From Burkholderia sp. FERM BP-3421 (GTDB taxonomy: Bacteria; Pseudomonadota; Gammaproteobacteria; Burkholderiales; Burkholderiaceae), in contig NZ_CP117782.1 in assembly GCF_028657905.1 (NCBI RefSeq), positions 310,001 through 374,000 of the forward strand: a stretch of DNA of 64,000 nucleotides, in the 5' to 3' direction. How positions within the stretch are numbered: the stretch's first letter is position 1; every line of letters begins with the position of its first letter. Both the position numbers and the translations under genes were made by a program. Shown in pieces: positions 8,650 through 19,822 of the stretch. The notes below the pieces were generated by a model. The model had not been told where the DNA came from. It ran no database searches and saw only the letters and a program-made list of their open reading frames with translations.

Positions 8650-9639
8650 ATGGCCCAATCGACTCTCTATTCCCGCGTGCTCGGCACGGGCAGCTGTCTG
8701 CCGCCCAACCGGGTCACGAACCAGGACCTCACCGATCGTCTCGCGCAGGAAGGCATCGAGACCAGCGATGAGTGGATCGTCGCGCGCACCGGTATCCACG
8801 CGCGCCACTTCGCCGACCCGAACGTGACCACGAGCGACCTCGCGCTGGTCGCCGCGCAGCGCGCGATCGAGGCCGCCGACGTCGATCCGCAGTCGATCGA
8901 TCTGATCATTGTCGCGACCTCGACGCCCGACTTCGTGTTCCCGAGCACGGCCTGCCTGCTGCAGAACAAGCTCGGGATCAAGAACAACGGCGCCGCGTTC
9001 GACGTGCAGGCGGTGTGCTCGGGCTTCGCGTACGCGCTCGCCACGGCCGACAGCTTCATCCGCAGCGGCCAGCACCGCACGGCGCTCGTGATCGGCGCGG
9101 AAACCTTCTCGCGCATCCTCGACTTCAAGGACCGCACCACCTGCGTGCTGTTCGGCGACGGCGCGGGCGCGGTCATCCTCGGCGCGTCCGAGGAGCCGGG
9201 CGTGCTCGGCAGCGCGCTGCATGCGGACGGCAGCTACTCGCATATCCTGTGCACGCCGGGCAACGTGAACGGCGGCGTGATCAGCGGCAGCGCATTCCTG
9301 CACATGGACGGCCAGGCCGTCTTCAAGCTCGCGGTGAACGTGCTCGAGAAGGTCGCGGTCGAGGCGCTCGCGAAGGCGGGCCTCGCACCCGAACAGGTCG
9401 ATTGGCTGATTCCGCACCAGGCGAATATCCGTATCATGACCAGCACCTGCCGCAAGCTCGGCTTGCCGCAGGAACGCATGGTCGTCACCGTCGGCGAGCA
9501 CGGCAACACCTCCGCTGCGTCGATTCCACTCGCGTTCGACACCGCAGTGCGCGACGGCCGCATCAAGCGCGGTCAGCATGTGCTGATCGAAGGCGTCGGC
9601 GGCGGCTTCACGTGGGGCGCGTCGGTGTTCCGCTACTGA
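8650..9639 (+). CDS. fabH: 3-oxoacyl-ACP synthase III (KAS III)
   Basis: Initiates type II fatty-acid synthesis by condensing acetyl-CoA with malonyl-ACP. The protein is 329 aa. The catalytic triad is complete: Cys123 in QAVCSGF, His256 in IPHQANIR and Asn286 in EHGNTSAAS. The GVGGGFTWG glycine-rich end is present. It abuts plsX without spacing and precedes fabD by 71 bp. Confidence 0.97.
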   Translation: MAQSTLYSRVLGTGSCLPPNRVTNQDLTDRLAQEGIETSDEWIVARTGIHARHFADPNVTTSDLALVAAQRAIEAADVDPQSIDLIIVATSTPDFVFPSTACLLQNKLGIKNNGAAFDVQAVCSGFAYALATADSFIRSGQHRTALVIGAETFSRILDFKDRTTCVLFGDGAGAVILGASEEPGVLGSALHADGSYSHILCTPGNVNGGVISGSAFLHMDGQAVFKLAVNVLEKVAVEALAKAGLAPEQVDWLIPHQANIRIMTSTCRKLGLPQERMVVTVGEHGNTSAASIPLAFDTAVRDGRIKRGQHVLIEGVGGGFTWGASVFRY

Positions 9640-9710
9640 TTTCCGCGGATCTCATCCCAGCCGGCGCGCAGAAGCTGCGCGCCGCTCGAATCGATTCATT
9701 TGGGGACGTT

Positions 9711-10643
9711 ATGAAATTTGCATTTGTCTTTCCCGGCCAGGGCTCGCAGGCTGTCGGCATGCTCGACGCATTCGCCGACCTCGCCGTCGTGCGCGAGACG
9801 GTCCAGGAGGCGTCCGATGCGCTCAAGCAGGATCTCGGCAAGCTGATCGCCGAGGGCCCGGCGGAAGAACTCAATCTCACGACCAATACCCAGCCGGTGA
9901 TGCTGACCGCCGCCTATGCGTGCTATCGCGCGTGGCAGCAGGCGGGCGGCCCGGCGCCGTCGATCGCTGCCGGGCACAGCCTCGGCGAGTACACCGCGCT
10001 CGTCGCGTCCGGCGCGCTCGCGTTCGCCGACGCGGTGCCGCTCGTGCGGTTCCGCGCCCAGGCGATGCAGACCGCGGTGCCGGTCGGCCAGGGCGGCATG
10101 GCCGCGATCCTCGGTCTCGACGACGAGACGGTGCGGGCCGTGTGCGCGGAAGCATCGGTCGCCGGCGTGGTCGAGGCGGTGAACTTCAACGCGCCGGCCC
10201 AGGTCGTGATCGCCGGGGCCAAGGCCGCGGTCGAGAAGGCCTGCGAGGTGGCGAAGGCGAAGGGCGCGAAGCGCGCGCTGCCGCTGCCGGTGTCCGCGCC
10301 GTTCCACTCGTCGCTGCTGAAGCCGGCGTCGGACCAGTTGCGCGACTATCTCGCGCGGGTCGACGTGAAGGCGCCCGCCGTCGACGTCGTGAACAACATC
10401 GACGTGGCCGTGGTCAGCGATCCGGCCGCGATCAAGGACGCACTGGTGCGTCAGGCGGCCGGCCCGGTGCGCTGGGTCGAGTGCGTGCGGCACATCGCGG
10501 GCACGGGCGTCACGCACGTGATCGAATGCGGCCCGGGCAAGGTGCTGACCGGCCTCACGAAACGCATCGACGGCAACCTGACGGGCGCCGCGGTGTTCGA
10601 TCCGGCGTCGCTCGACGAGGCGCTCAAGCTCGTCGCCGCGTAA
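9711..10643 (+). CDS. fabD: Malonyl-CoA:ACP transacylase
   Basis: Loads malonyl groups onto ACP. The protein is 310 aa from ATG 9711 (MKFAFVFPGQGSQ), far downstream of the start of the long open frame, which is a shadow of fabH. The nucleophile is Ser90 in GHSLGEYTA, the partner His lies in SAPFHSSLL and the N-terminal oxyanion glutamine in FPGQGSQ. Expected neighbours on both sides. Confidence 0.97.
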   Translation: MKFAFVFPGQGSQAVGMLDAFADLAVVRETVQEASDALKQDLGKLIAEGPAEELNLTTNTQPVMLTAAYACYRAWQQAGGPAPSIAAGHSLGEYTALVASGALAFADAVPLVRFRAQAMQTAVPVGQGGMAAILGLDDETVRAVCAEASVAGVVEAVNFNAPAQVVIAGAKAAVEKACEVAKAKGAKRALPLPVSAPFHSSLLKPASDQLRDYLARVDVKAPAVDVVNNIDVAVVSDPAAIKDALVRQAAGPVRWVECVRHIAGTGVTHVIECGPGKVLTGLTKRIDGNLTGAAVFDPASLDEALKLVAA

Positions 10644-10686
10644 GCGGAGCCAGGCGCTCGCCGTTCACCGAACCACGGAAGATTTC

Positions 10687-11436
10687 ATGGAAAAAACTCT
10701 CGATAAACAGGTTGCGATCGTTACCGGCGCATCGCGCGGCATCGGCCGTGCGATCGCGCTCGAACTGGCGCGTCGCGGCGCGATGGTGATCGGCACCGCG
10801 ACGAGCGAGTCGGGGGCCGACGCGATCAGCGCGGCATTCAAGGAAGCCGGTCTCGAAGGCCGCGGCGCGATGCTGAACGTCAACGACGCAGCCGCCGCCG
10901 AGGCGCTGATCGAGGCGACGGTCAAGGAATTCGGCTCGCTCGGCGTGCTCGTCAACAACGCGGGCATCACGCAGGACCAACTCGCGATGCGTATGAAGGA
11001 CGACGACTGGGACGCGGTGCTCGACACCAACCTGAAGTCGGTGTTCCGCCTGTCGCGCGCGGTGCTGCGTCCGATGATGAAGGCGCGCGGCGGCCGGATC
11101 ATCAACATCACGTCGGTGGTCGGCTCGGCCGGCAACCCGGGGCAGGTCAACTACGCGGCGGCGAAGGCCGGCGTGGCCGGCATGACCCGCGCGCTCGCGC
11201 GCGAGATCGGCAGCCGCGGCATCACGGTGAATTGCGTGGCGCCCGGCTTCATCGACACCGACATGACGAAGGCGCTGCCCGACGAACAGCAGGCGGCGCT
11301 CAAGACCCAGATTCCGCTCGGCCGCCTCGGCAGCCCGGACGACATCGCACACGCGGTCGCGTTCCTCGCGTCGCCGCAGGCCGGCTATATCACAGGCACG
11401 ACATTGCATGTGAACGGCGGCATGTACATGTCGTAA
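10687..11436 (+). CDS. fabG: 3-oxoacyl-ACP reductase
   Basis: NADPH-dependent ketoreductase of the elongation cycle, a 249-aa short-chain dehydrogenase. The Rossmann motif TGASRGIG is near residue 13, NNAG near 90, and the catalytic residues Ser143, Tyr156 and Lys160 have the standard spacing. The C-terminal TGTTLHVNGGMYMS is typical. It is followed by 143 bp containing the likely acpP promoter. Confidence 0.97.
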   Translation: MEKTLDKQVAIVTGASRGIGRAIALELARRGAMVIGTATSESGADAISAAFKEAGLEGRGAMLNVNDAAAAEALIEATVKEFGSLGVLVNNAGITQDQLAMRMKDDDWDAVLDTNLKSVFRLSRAVLRPMMKARGGRIINITSVVGSAGNPGQVNYAAAKAGVAGMTRALAREIGSRGITVNCVAPGFIDTDMTKALPDEQQAALKTQIPLGRLGSPDDIAHAVAFLASPQAGYITGTTLHVNGGMYMS

Positions 11437-11513
11437 CGGATTTCGTTTACCATCCGCGCCGTGCCACGTTAATCCTGTCGCGGCGCTTGTCTAACCGTAA
11501 AGCCGGCGCGCAT

Positions 11514-11540
11514 TTTGGGCGGCAGCAAACCTGATAAAAT
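11514..11540 (+). promoter_or_regulatory. Possible acpP promoter
   Basis: A TAAAAT box at 11535-11540, preceded by TTTGGG about 15 bp upstream, lies 40 bp before acpP. The -35 match and spacing are weak. An internal promoter here would fit the high demand for ACP relative to the enzymes. Confidence 0.35.
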
Positions 11541-11579
11541 GCGCGCACTTGTAAATCTGAACTTTCCCTCGGAGGGGTA

Positions 11580-11819
11580 ATGGACAACATCGAACAACGC
11601 GTCAAGAAGATCGTCGCTGAACAACTGGGCGTCGCCGAAGGCGAAATCAAGAACGAAGCATCGTTCGTGAACGATCTGGGCGCGGACTCGCTCGACACCG
11701 TCGAACTGGTGATGGCACTGGAAGACGAGTTCGGCATGGAAATCCCGGACGAAGAGGCCGAGAAGATCACGACCGTGCAGCAAGCGATCGACTACGCTCG
11801 CGCGAACGTCAAGGCCTAA
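11580..11819 (+). CDS. acpP: Acyl carrier protein
   Basis: Acidic 79-aa acyl carrier protein. The phosphopantetheine attachment site is Ser37 in GADSLDTVEL. The ribosome-binding site GGAGGGG lies directly upstream. The holo-ACP synthase that modifies it (acpS) is also in this window near 24.5 kb. It sits between fabG and fabF as in most proteobacteria. Confidence 0.98.
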   Translation: MDNIEQRVKKIVAEQLGVAEGEIKNEASFVNDLGADSLDTVELVMALEDEFGMEIPDEEAEKITTVQQAIDYARANVKA

Positions 11820-11890
11820 GCGCCGTCCGCGTCGTTCAGCGCATACTGCGTTTGAGGCGCATCTCGCCGGCTCCGTCCGGCAGAGCTAAC

Positions 11891-11943
11891 AGCCACAGGG
11901 CTCGCAGGGCTGGTTCCTGTGGCTGCTGTGGCTTTTGTTTTTG
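11891..11943 (+). terminator. Hairpin with T-rich tail between acpP and fabF
   Basis: AGCCACAGG (11891-11899) and CCTGTGGCT (11916-11924) form a 9-bp perfect stem with a 16-nt loop, followed by a T-rich stretch to about 11943. It resembles an attenuator that would let acpP mRNA exceed fabF mRNA. The loop is long for an efficient terminator. Confidence 0.5.
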
Positions 11944-11967
11944 TCATCCAATGGAAAAGAGGTTACC

Positions 11968-13206
11968 GTGAGCCGCCGTCGAGTCGTTGTTACAGGCCTT
12001 GGGCTGATTTCGCCTGTTGGCAATAATGTTGCCGACGGCTGGGCCAATCTGGTGGCCGGCAAGTCCGGCATCGCCAACATCACGAAGTTCGATGCGACGA
12101 ACTTCTCGACCCGCTTCGCAGGCGAGGTGAAGGGCTTCAATATCGAAGACTACCTGCCCGCGAAAGAAGCGCGTCACATGGATACGTTCATCCACTACGG
12201 CGTCGCGGCCGGCATGCAGGCGATGCAGGACAGCGGTCTTGCGATCACCGAGGAAAATGCCGAGCGGGTCGGCGTCATCGTCGGCTCGGGGATCGGTGGC
12301 CTGCCGATGATCGAGGTCACGCAAACCGAACTGCTGAACCGCGGTCCGCGTCGGATCTCGCCGTTCTTCGTGCCGGCGTCGATCATCAACATGATCTCGG
12401 GCCACCTGTCGATCAAGTTCGGCCTGAAGGGCCCGAACCTCGCGATCGTCACGGCCTGCACGACCGGCCTGCACTGCATCGGCGAGGCGTCGCGCCTCAT
12501 CGAGTACGGCGATGCCGACGTGATGATCGCCGGCGGCGCGGAATCGACCGTCTCGCCGCTCGGCATCGGTGGTTTCGCGGCCGCGCGCGCGCTGTCGCAG
12601 CGCAACGACGATCCCGCGACGGCGAGCCGTCCGTGGGACAAGGACCGCGACGGTTTCGTGCTGGGCGAGGGTGCGGGCGTGATGGTGCTCGAGGAGTACG
12701 AGCACGCGAAGGCGCGCGGCGCGAAGATCTACGCCGAGATCGGCGGCTATGGGATGAGCGGCGACGCCTATCACATGACCGCGCCGCTCGAGGACGGCGA
12801 CGGCGCGCGCCGTTGCATGGTCGCTGCGCTGCGCAACGCGGGCATCAATGTCGACCAGGTGAACTACCTGAACGCGCACGGCACGTCGACCCAGCTCGGC
12901 GACCTCGCTGAAACGATCGCGATCAAGCGCGCGTTCAACGACCACGCGAAGGACATCGTCGTCAATTCGACCAAGTCGATGACGGGCCACCTGCTGGGTG
13001 GCGCGGGCGGTCTCGAGTCGGTGTTCACGGTGCTGGCCGTGCATCATCAGATCTCGCCGCCGACGATCAACATCCTCAACCAGGACCCCGAGTGCGATCT
13101 CGATTACTGCGCGAACGAAGCGCGGGACATGAAGATCGACGTCGCGCTGAAGAACTCCTTCGGCTTCGGCGGGACTAACGGCACGCTGGTCTTCAAGCGC
13201 GCCTGA
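11968..13206 (+). CDS. fabF: 3-oxoacyl-ACP synthase II (KAS II)
   Basis: Elongating condensing enzyme, 412 aa from GTG 11968 (family N terminus SRRRVVVTGLG). An upstream in-frame TTG at 11935 would add 11 residues overlapping the hairpin tail and is less likely; GAGG just before the GTG supports the choice. The Cys-His-His triad is Cys164 in ACTTG, His304 in NAHGTST and His341 in MTGHLLGG. It is the last fab gene of the operon. Confidence 0.96.
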   Translation: MSRRRVVVTGLGLISPVGNNVADGWANLVAGKSGIANITKFDATNFSTRFAGEVKGFNIEDYLPAKEARHMDTFIHYGVAAGMQAMQDSGLAITEENAERVGVIVGSGIGGLPMIEVTQTELLNRGPRRISPFFVPASIINMISGHLSIKFGLKGPNLAIVTACTTGLHCIGEASRLIEYGDADVMIAGGAESTVSPLGIGGFAAARALSQRNDDPATASRPWDKDRDGFVLGEGAGVMVLEEYEHAKARGAKIYAEIGGYGMSGDAYHMTAPLEDGDGARRCMVAALRNAGINVDQVNYLNAHGTSTQLGDLAETIAIKRAFNDHAKDIVVNSTKSMTGHLLGGAGGLESVFTVLAVHHQISPPTINILNQDPECDLDYCANEARDMKIDVALKNSFGFGGTNGTLVFKRA

Positions 13207-13217
13207 CGCAGGCTCAC

Positions 13218-13679
13218 TTGACGGATCCTTTCCGCGCCGGTCCGCGCATCGCGCTGCGCGCGTCGGCCGGACTGGCCGGCGCGCTGGCCGGGTGCGTGGC
13301 AAGCGCGGCATGGGCCTGCCGGGTGGTCGCGACGCCCCTCGTCGGGCCGTCCGGCGCGACGCTCCTCGCCTTGCTCGTGGCCGCCTGGCTCGCGCTGCGG
13401 GTCGGCGCGGCCTGGCGACGCAGGGTGCCCGCGCAGCTCGGCATCGATGCCGGCGCGGGCACGCTCGCGGCGTTCGACCGCGCGGGCCGGCTGCTGGCGG
13501 AAGGGCGCGTGGTCGACGGCGTGCAGTGGAGCGATCTGCTGCTCGCGCTGACCGTACGCGGCCGGACGAAGCGTGCGGCCACGCTGTTCGTGGCCGCGGA
13601 TTCGGTCGACGTATCCACGTTTCGCGTACTCTCCGTGCTGGGCCGTCGCGCGCGTCGCGGCGAACCGGCACGGGCGTGA
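13218..13679 (+). CDS. Hypothetical small membrane protein between fabF and rpoE
   Basis: 153 aa, starting at TTG 13218, 11 bp after fabF. A hydrophobic hairpin of two likely membrane helices (about residues 16-36 and 46-64) is followed by a soluble part rich in Arg/Ala/Val. This layout recalls YgfX-type membrane proteins, but I cannot identify a family. There is no ATG or GTG that would retain both helices. The same position is occupied by a small unannotated gene in related genomes, to my recollection. Confidence 0.55.
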   Translation: MTDPFRAGPRIALRASAGLAGALAGCVASAAWACRVVATPLVGPSGATLLALLVAAWLALRVGAAWRRRVPAQLGIDAGAGTLAAFDRAGRLLAEGRVVDGVQWSDLLLALTVRGRTKRAATLFVAADSVDVSTFRVLSVLGRRARRGEPARA

Positions 13680-13749
13680 CGCGCGCGGCGCGAGGGCGGG
13701 GCGCTACAATGGCGTTCCGCGTTGCATCCCTAGTTAACGGATTTGTCAG

Positions 13750-14349
13750 GTGAGTGAAAAAGAAATCGACCAGGCGCTGGTCGAACGCGTACAGAAAGGC
13801 GACAAGGCGGCGTTCGAACTCCTGGTCACCAAATACCACCGCAAGATCATCCGACTGATTTCGCGCCTCGTGCGGGATCCCGCGGAGGTCGAGGACGTGG
13901 CCCAGGACGCCTTCATCAAGGCGTATCGGGCGTTGCCGCAGTTTCGCGGCGAATCGGCGTTCTACACGTGGTTGTACCGGATTGCCGTGAATACGGCGAA
14001 GAACTACCTTGCGACCCAGGGTCGCCGGGCGCCCACCTCGACTGAAGCGGATGCCGAAGAAGCGGAAACTTTCTCCGACGCCGACCAACTAAGGGATATC
14101 AACACGCCCGAGTCGATGTTGATGAGCAAGCAGATCGCCGAGACGGTCAACGCCGCCATGGCCCTGCTGCCGGAAGAATTGCGCACGGCGATCACGCTGC
14201 GCGAGATCGAAGGCTTGAGCTACGAGGAAATCGCGGAAATGATGGGATGCCCGATCGGCACGGTCCGGTCGCGGATCTTCCGCGCCCGCGAGGCGATCGC
14301 CACGCGGTTGCGGCCATTGCTCGATACGCCGGAAGGCAAGCGCTGGTAA
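13750..14349 (+). CDS. rpoE: RNA polymerase ECF sigma factor RpoE (AlgU)
   Basis: Envelope-stress sigma factor, 199 aa from GTG 13750. Region 2 spans about residues 25-95 (EDVAQDAFIKAYRAL, FRGESAFYTWLYRIA). Region 4 (about 135-190) carries the helix-turn-helix LSYEEIAEMMGCPIGTVRSR. It heads an rpoE-rseA-rseB-mucD unit. By analogy with E. coli and Pseudomonas it is held by the anti-sigma factor RseA and released by regulated proteolysis. Confidence 0.95.
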   Translation: MSEKEIDQALVERVQKGDKAAFELLVTKYHRKIIRLISRLVRDPAEVEDVAQDAFIKAYRALPQFRGESAFYTWLYRIAVNTAKNYLATQGRRAPTSTEADAEEAETFSDADQLRDINTPESMLMSKQIAETVNAAMALLPEELRTAITLREIEGLSYEEIAEMMGCPIGTVRSRIFRAREAIATRLRPLLDTPEGKRW

Positions 14350-14423
14350 GCGCATGGCGGGCCGGGACGGCCCGGGGTCTAGAGGTATCACAGAAAGTCG
14401 TGGATCACGACGGGATAGGTAAG

Positions 14424-15047
14424 ATGGGGAGCATCATGGGGTCGGTTTCTACACAGTCGCAAGCATGCTCGCAAGGCGAGCGCCTGTCCGCACTGGTCGA
14501 CGGCGAGCCGCTCGACGGGCTTCAGCTGGGGCAGCTCCTGGCCGGGCTTGGCGAGACCGAGCGCGTGACCTGGGCGCAATACCACGCGATCGGCGATGCG
14601 CTGCGCTCGGATGAGCTTGCGCTGTCGCCGGCCGTCAGCGAAACCTTCATGACGCGCTTCTCCGCGAGCTTCGCGGCGGAGCCGCACCTGCTCGCGCCGG
14701 CCGCGATCAGCCCGGTGGCGCGCACGCTGCTGTCGTGGCGCCGCCGCGTCGTGCCGGCGTTCGCGGTGGCGGCGGCTGCCGCCACGCTGACCTGGATCGT
14801 CGTGCCGCAGCTGCAGGGCACGGGTGGCGGTCAGGCGCAGATCGCGTCGGCGGGCGCGCCGCAGGGCGGCGTGCAGCGCGTCGCGGCCGTTCAGGCAGGC
14901 GCGCAGCCGGCGTTGCAGGATGCCAACATCATCCGTGACGCGAGCCTCGACCAATATCTCGAAGCGCACCAGCAGTTCGCGCAGCAACCGGTCGTGACGG
15001 GCTCGATGCCGCTCATTCGCGCCGCCGTGACCACGCAAGGCCAATAA
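14424..15047 (+). CDS. rseA: Anti-sigma-E factor RseA (MucA-like)
   Basis: Single-pass inner-membrane anti-sigma factor, 207 aa. The cytoplasmic N-terminal sigma-binding domain shows SQGERLSALVDGE and WAQYHAIGDALRSDEL. A membrane span follows near residues 105-125 (PAFAVAAAAATLTWIVVP), and the periplasmic tail is Gln/Ala-rich. An alternative ATG at 14436 (MGSVSTQ) also has GGGGAG upstream, so the start is uncertain by four codons. Lies between rpoE and rseB. Confidence 0.88.
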   Translation: MGSIMGSVSTQSQACSQGERLSALVDGEPLDGLQLGQLLAGLGETERVTWAQYHAIGDALRSDELALSPAVSETFMTRFSASFAAEPHLLAPAAISPVARTLLSWRRRVVPAFAVAAAAATLTWIVVPQLQGTGGGQAQIASAGAPQGGVQRVAAVQAGAQPALQDANIIRDASLDQYLEAHQQFAQQPVVTGSMPLIRAAVTTQGQ

Positions 15048-15052
15048 ACCCG

Positions 15053-16108
15053 ATGCGGACATTGCAGGTGAAGCACGCCATTCCCGGCTGGAAGCGGCTG
15101 CCGGCGCTGTTGCTTTGCGCGGCCGCGCTGTTGTCCGTTCAATCCCACGCCGTCGCGCAGCAGCCCGACGATCTCGTCGCCACGCGGCGCGCCGCGGCGG
15201 ACTGGCTCGACCGGATCCAGCAGGCCGCGCAGCAGCAAAGCTACGAAGGCACCTTCGTCTACCAGCGCGGCACCTATGTGCAGTCGTCACGCATCGTCCA
15301 TGTGGCGGTGAAGGGCGACGGCGAGTACGAGCAGATCGAGACGCTCGATGGCAAGCCGCGCAAGCTGCTGCGCCATAACGACGATCTCTACACGTTCGTG
15401 CCCGAGCGGCGCCTGTGCGTCGTCGAACGGCGCCAGAACAAGGATTCCTTCCCGGCGCTGCTCGGCGCGAGCGGCGAGCAGGTGCTGGCCGTCTACGAGC
15501 CGAAGCTGCTCGGCCAGGACCGGGTCGCGGGGCTCGACGCGCAGGTCGTCGAACTGATGCCGAAGGACGCCTACCGCTTCGCCTACAAGCTCTGGACCGA
15601 CGCGCGCACCGGGCTGCTGCTGCGTTCGCAGACGCTCGACGCGGACGAGCGCGTGCTCGAGCAGATCGCGTTCTCGCAGGTGCAGATCGGCGCGGGCAAT
15701 GCCGCGCAGAAGGGCGCGATCGCGGCAGGCATGCGCAACCTGACCGGCTGGACCGTGGTGCGGCCGCCTGTCGCTCCCGTCGACATCGAGGCGCAGGGCT
15801 GGCTGATCGCGCCGACCGTCGCCGGCTTCCGCAAGATTCGCGAAGTGCGCCGTCCGATGGCGTCGCGCGATGCCGGCGATCCGCCGATCCCGGTCGACCA
15901 GGCGGTCTATACCGACGGCCTCGCCACCATCTCCGTATTCATCGAACCGGCCGAGAAGAATGTCCGCAAGGAAGGCGCGGGCAGCACCGGCGCGACCCAC
16001 GTGCTCGTCAAGCGCCGCGGCGACTACTGGATCACCGCGCTGGGCGAGGTGCCGCCGGCGACCTTGCAGCAGTTTACGTCTGCCATAGAATACAAGGCTT
16101 CCAAGTAA
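15053..16108 (+). CDS. rseB: Sigma-E regulator RseB (MucB)
   Basis: Periplasmic sensor that binds RseA and shields it from DegS-type cleavage. 351 aa with a signal peptide (about residues 1-36, ending SHAVAQQ). The two MucB/RseB domains follow, with QQQSYEGTFVYQRG and KLLRHNDDLYTFVPERRLCVVERRQ in the N-terminal lipoprotein-like domain. It starts 5 bp after rseA, so the two are coupled. Confidence 0.93.
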   Translation: MRTLQVKHAIPGWKRLPALLLCAAALLSVQSHAVAQQPDDLVATRRAAADWLDRIQQAAQQQSYEGTFVYQRGTYVQSSRIVHVAVKGDGEYEQIETLDGKPRKLLRHNDDLYTFVPERRLCVVERRQNKDSFPALLGASGEQVLAVYEPKLLGQDRVAGLDAQVVELMPKDAYRFAYKLWTDARTGLLLRSQTLDADERVLEQIAFSQVQIGAGNAAQKGAIAAGMRNLTGWTVVRPPVAPVDIEAQGWLIAPTVAGFRKIREVRRPMASRDAGDPPIPVDQAVYTDGLATISVFIEPAEKNVRKEGAGSTGATHVLVKRRGDYWITALGEVPPATLQQFTSAIEYKASK

Positions 16109-16125
16109 CCTTCCTCCGGTCCGAC

Positions 16126-17631
16126 ATGAAGAAACTTTCGCTGCGCAACTGGCTGGCCGCCGCGGTGGTGGCTGCCTGGGTTCCGTTCGTCCCCCACGCA
16201 TCGGCGGCGCCCGCGGCGAGCGCCGCCGGCGCGAGCACGCCCGTGGCGCCGGCGCGCGCAGGGCTGCCCGATTTCGCCGATCTCGTCGAGAAGGTCGGGC
16301 CGGCAGTCGTCAACATCCGCACCACGGCGAACGTGCCGACCGACACGCGCGGCATGATGCCGCCGGGGATGGACAACGGCGACATGTCGGAATTCTTCCG
16401 TCGCTTCTTCGGCATCCCGTTGCCGCAGGCGCCGGGCAATCCGAAGGGCGCGCAGCCGAACCCGCCCGATGCGCCGGACGCCGAGCAGAACCGCGGCGTC
16501 GGCTCCGGCTTCATCCTGTCGTCGGACGGCTACGTGATGACCAATGCGCACGTGGTCGACGATGCGGACACGATCTACGTGACGCTGACCGACAAGCGCG
16601 AGTTCAAGGCGAAGCTGATCGGCGTTGACGAGCGCACCGACGTGGCGGTCGTGAAGATCAACGCGACCAGCCTGCCGAGCGTTGCGATCGGCGATTCCAA
16701 CCGGGTCCGCGTCGGCGAATGGGTGGTCGCGATCGGTTCGCCGTTCGGGCTCGACAACACCGTCACGGCCGGCATCGTCAGCGCGAAGGGCCGCAATACC
16801 GGCGACTACCTGCCGTTCATCCAGACCGATGTCGCGGTCAACCCGGGCAACTCGGGCGGTCCGCTGATCAACATGTCGGGCGAGGTGATCGGCATCAACT
16901 CGCAGATCTACAGCCGCACCGGCGGGTTCATGGGCATCTCGTTCGCGATTCCGATCGACGAGGCGATGCGGGTGGCCGACCAGCTGAAGGCCTCGGGCAA
17001 GGTGGTGCGCGGCCGCATCGCGGTGGCGATCGGCGAGGTCACGAAGGACGTCGCCGACTCGATCGGCCTGCCGAAGGCGGAAGGCGCGCTGGTCAGCAGC
17101 GTCGAGCCGGGCGGCCCGGCCGACAAGGCGGGCATCCAGCCGGGCGACATCATCCTGAAGTTCAACAATCGCCCGGTCGATACGGCCACCGACCTGCCGC
17201 GCATGGTCGGCGACACGAAGCCCGGCACGCGCGCGACGGTCACGATCTGGCGCAAGGGCCAGGCGCGCGACCTGCCGATCACGATCACCGAGGTGCCCGT
17301 CGACAAGAACGCCAAGGCGGACGCGGGCCAGAGCCAGCCGAAACCGCGCCAGAGCAACTCGCTCGGGCTGACGGTGAACGATGTGCCGGCCGACCAGCTG
17401 AAGGCGCTCAAGCTGCGCGGCGGCGTGCAGATCGTCAATGTCGACGGTCCGGCCGCGCGCGCGGGCCTGCGGCGCGGCGACATCGTGCTGCGGGTCGGCG
17501 ACACCGACATCACGAGCGCGAAGCAGTTCGTCGACCTGACCGCGCAGCTCGATCCGCAGAAGGTGGTGGCGGTGCTGGTGCGGCGCGGCGACAACACGCA
17601 GTTCATCCCGATCCGTCCGCGCCAGAAGTAG
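16126..17631 (+). CDS. mucD: Periplasmic serine protease MucD (DegP/HtrA family)
   Basis: Trypsin-like quality-control protease, 501 aa from ATG 16126. A signal peptide ends near residue 26 (HASA-AP). The catalytic triad is His142 (TNAHVVD), Asp172 (ERTDVAVV) and Ser243 (GNSGGPL). Two PDZ domains follow, near residues 290-380 and 405-495. A Gln/Gly/Pro-rich loop lies before the His. It closes the envelope-stress operon. Confidence 0.95.
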   Translation: MKKLSLRNWLAAAVVAAWVPFVPHASAAPAASAAGASTPVAPARAGLPDFADLVEKVGPAVVNIRTTANVPTDTRGMMPPGMDNGDMSEFFRRFFGIPLPQAPGNPKGAQPNPPDAPDAEQNRGVGSGFILSSDGYVMTNAHVVDDADTIYVTLTDKREFKAKLIGVDERTDVAVVKINATSLPSVAIGDSNRVRVGEWVVAIGSPFGLDNTVTAGIVSAKGRNTGDYLPFIQTDVAVNPGNSGGPLINMSGEVIGINSQIYSRTGGFMGISFAIPIDEAMRVADQLKASGKVVRGRIAVAIGEVTKDVADSIGLPKAEGALVSSVEPGGPADKAGIQPGDIILKFNNRPVDTATDLPRMVGDTKPGTRATVTIWRKGQARDLPITITEVPVDKNAKADAGQSQPKPRQSNSLGLTVNDVPADQLKALKLRGGVQIVNVDGPAARAGLRRGDIVLRVGDTDITSAKQFVDLTAQLDPQKVVAVLVRRGDNTQFIPIRPRQK

Positions 17632-17638
17632 GCGAATC

Positions 17639-17887
17639 GTGATCTTCACGCTGTACGGCCGCGGCTGGTGCCATTTGTGCGACGACATGCGCGACGCGCT
17701 GGCGCCCGTCGCGGCCGAGTTCGGCGCGCGCGTCGAGGTGGTCGACATCGATGCGGACCCCGCGCTGGTCGCGCGCTACGACGAGGACGTGCCGGTGCTG
17801 CTGCTCGACGGCGTCGAAGTCTGCCGGCATCGTTTCGACGCGGCGCGGGTGACGGAAGCGCTGCAGCGGGCCGTGCGGCGCGGTTAG
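17639..17887 (+). CDS. Glutaredoxin-family protein (DUF836)
   Basis: 82-aa thioredoxin-fold protein from GTG 17639, 7 bp after mucD. The redox motif GWCHLCDDM provides a CxxC near residues 11-14, and the cis-proline loop is EDVPVLLLDG. The whole protein fits a minimal glutaredoxin. Its partner is unknown; the position between mucD and lepA is common in Burkholderia. Confidence 0.85.
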   Translation: MIFTLYGRGWCHLCDDMRDALAPVAAEFGARVEVVDIDADPALVARYDEDVPVLLLDGVEVCRHRFDAARVTEALQRAVRRG

Positions 17888-18013
17888 CCGCGGGTTCCAC
17901 GCAAAGGCCGCCCCTGGCAGGGCTTTTCGGCTAAAATAGGCTGTTTTTTCACCGACTTACACAAGGCGTGCTCTGCGATCGTCGAGCGCGCCTTTTTCGC
18001 TTGATCGGACGGA

Positions 18014-19807
<1,794 letters not shown>

Positions 19808-19822
19808 CAGGACTGATCCTTT

